The notes beneath the pieces are model-generated. The model made no database searches. It was not told where the DNA came from and saw nothing but the letters and a program-made list of their open reading frames with translations. The position numbers were made by a program, and so were the translations under genes. Positions 31,823 through 32,224 of a stretch of DNA of 32,224 bases are shown piece after piece. Source of the stretch: Oscillospiraceae bacterium (GTDB lineage Bacteria; Bacillota; Clostridia; Oscillospirales; Oscillospiraceae); NCBI GenBank assembly GCA_017458085.1, contig JAFTGE010000132.1, positions 1 to 32,224 on the forward strand, written 5' to 3'. Numbering within the stretch: position 1 is the first letter of the stretch; each line of letters starts with the position of its first letter.

Positions 31823-32224
31823 ATGAAAAGGAACAAGCTGTGGCCGCTTTACGGTTTTGCCGGCAGCTGGGCAGCTTCGGCGGCTGTTCTGCCCATGTAT
31901 AAGGGTTGGGCAATCGTATTGGCGGCTGTGATTGCCGCGCTCGTTGCTTTCCTTTTGGGCCGCAGTTCTGCTAAAAAGGAGCTCAAGAAGGAGCAGGCTG
32001 CCCAAGCCAAGGTGAAGGAGCAGGCAAAAGCCGCGGCACCGAAAAAGAGCTATGGCCCTGAAATTGATCCGATTGTTGCCGAGGGAAACCGCGCTTTAAG
32101 CGAAATGGGTCGCCTGTATATGTCCATTAAGGACACGGAGGTGCGGCAGAAGATTAACGAGATCATGCGCATCACCGACAAAATCACGCAGGACGCCATT
32201 GCCGACCCCTCCGATATTCCGCAG
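31823..32224 (+). CDS. XpaC-like protein, N-terminal part (cut by window edge)
   Basis: 134 codons are present and the frame is open at the window end. Two hydrophobic segments (about 5-22 and 25-43) are followed by a Lys/Glu/Ala-rich coiled segment (50-75) and then EGNRALSEMGRLYMSIKDTEVRQKINEIMRITDKI, which resembles the XpaC (5-bromo-4-chloroindolyl phosphate hydrolysis) family. These genes are often followed by telA-like toxic-anion-resistance genes, which would lie beyond the window. The ATG at 31823 has AAGGAG nine bases upstream. Confidence 0.8.
   Translation, partial: MKRNKLWPLYGFAGSWAASAAVLPMYKGWAIVLAAVIAALVAFLLGRSSAKKELKKEQAAQAKVKEQAKAAAPKKSYGPEIDPIVAEGNRALSEMGRLYMSIKDTEVRQKINEIMRITDKITQDAIADPSDIPQ

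Overview
The window looks like a chromosomal segment from a Gram-positive anaerobe of the class Clostridia, probably an Oscillospiraceae/Ruminococcaceae-type gut bacterium. Evidence: moderately GC-rich coding DNA, AGGAGG-type ribosome sites, sigma-A-like promoters, RNase J, RbgA (YlqF), Gram-positive SecG and signal peptidase I, an ECF sigma/anti-sigma pair and a DUF1540 protein. I saw no rRNA, tRNA, CRISPR, phage or transposase genes. The content is mostly housekeeping with small accessory cassettes.

Layout. 1-4252 (minus): protein quality control, tig-clpP-clpX-lon, with lon cut by the window edge. 4333-5280: a metallophosphoesterase and a divergent Cys-rich DUF1540 protein. 5319-7726 (minus): overlapping lepB-rbgA-rnhB-yraN operon. 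7849-9618 (minus): Na/Pi cotransporter-PhoU fusion. 9765-11331 (plus): RluA-type pseudouridine synthase and prmA. 11372-14074 (minus): sensor kinase and HtrA protease. 14287-16766 (plus): larE, then a regulated O-acetylhomoserine sulfhydrylase. 16883-18903 (minus): DNA polymerase IV coupled to an HTH/nuclease-like protein. 19006-21876: divergent carbonic anhydrase and SulP transporter. 21930-24368 (minus): ATC-hydrolase-like protein, anti-sigma/sigma pair, ElaA-type acetyltransferase. 24548-27802 (plus): azlC-azlD, two nitrilase-superfamily enzymes and a hypoxanthine/uracil-DNA glycosylase-like protein. 27885-28121 (plus): secG. 28180-28327: a structured intergenic element. 28334-31681 (minus): rpe-recR-rnjA and an ArsC/Spx-like protein. 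31823-end (plus): start of an XpaC-like protein.

The most striking item is 15128-15485, upstream of the sulfhydrylase. It has a near-consensus promoter, then a 25-codon reading frame with a good ribosome site, 8 Met and 4 Cys codons (including Met-Met-Met and Cys-Cys-Cys), then a strong intrinsic terminator. A segment directly after the leader stop codon can pair either with the leader ribosome site or with the 5' arm of the terminator. This is the geometry of a ribosome-mediated transcription attenuator, here apparently sensing charged Cys and/or Met tRNA to control Met/Cys synthesis. Other points of interest are the dinB-nuclease pair, the AzlCD/two-nitrilase operon, the SulP C-terminal extension beside carbonic anhydrase, the solitary three-cysteine LarE and the cruciform-rich element after secG.
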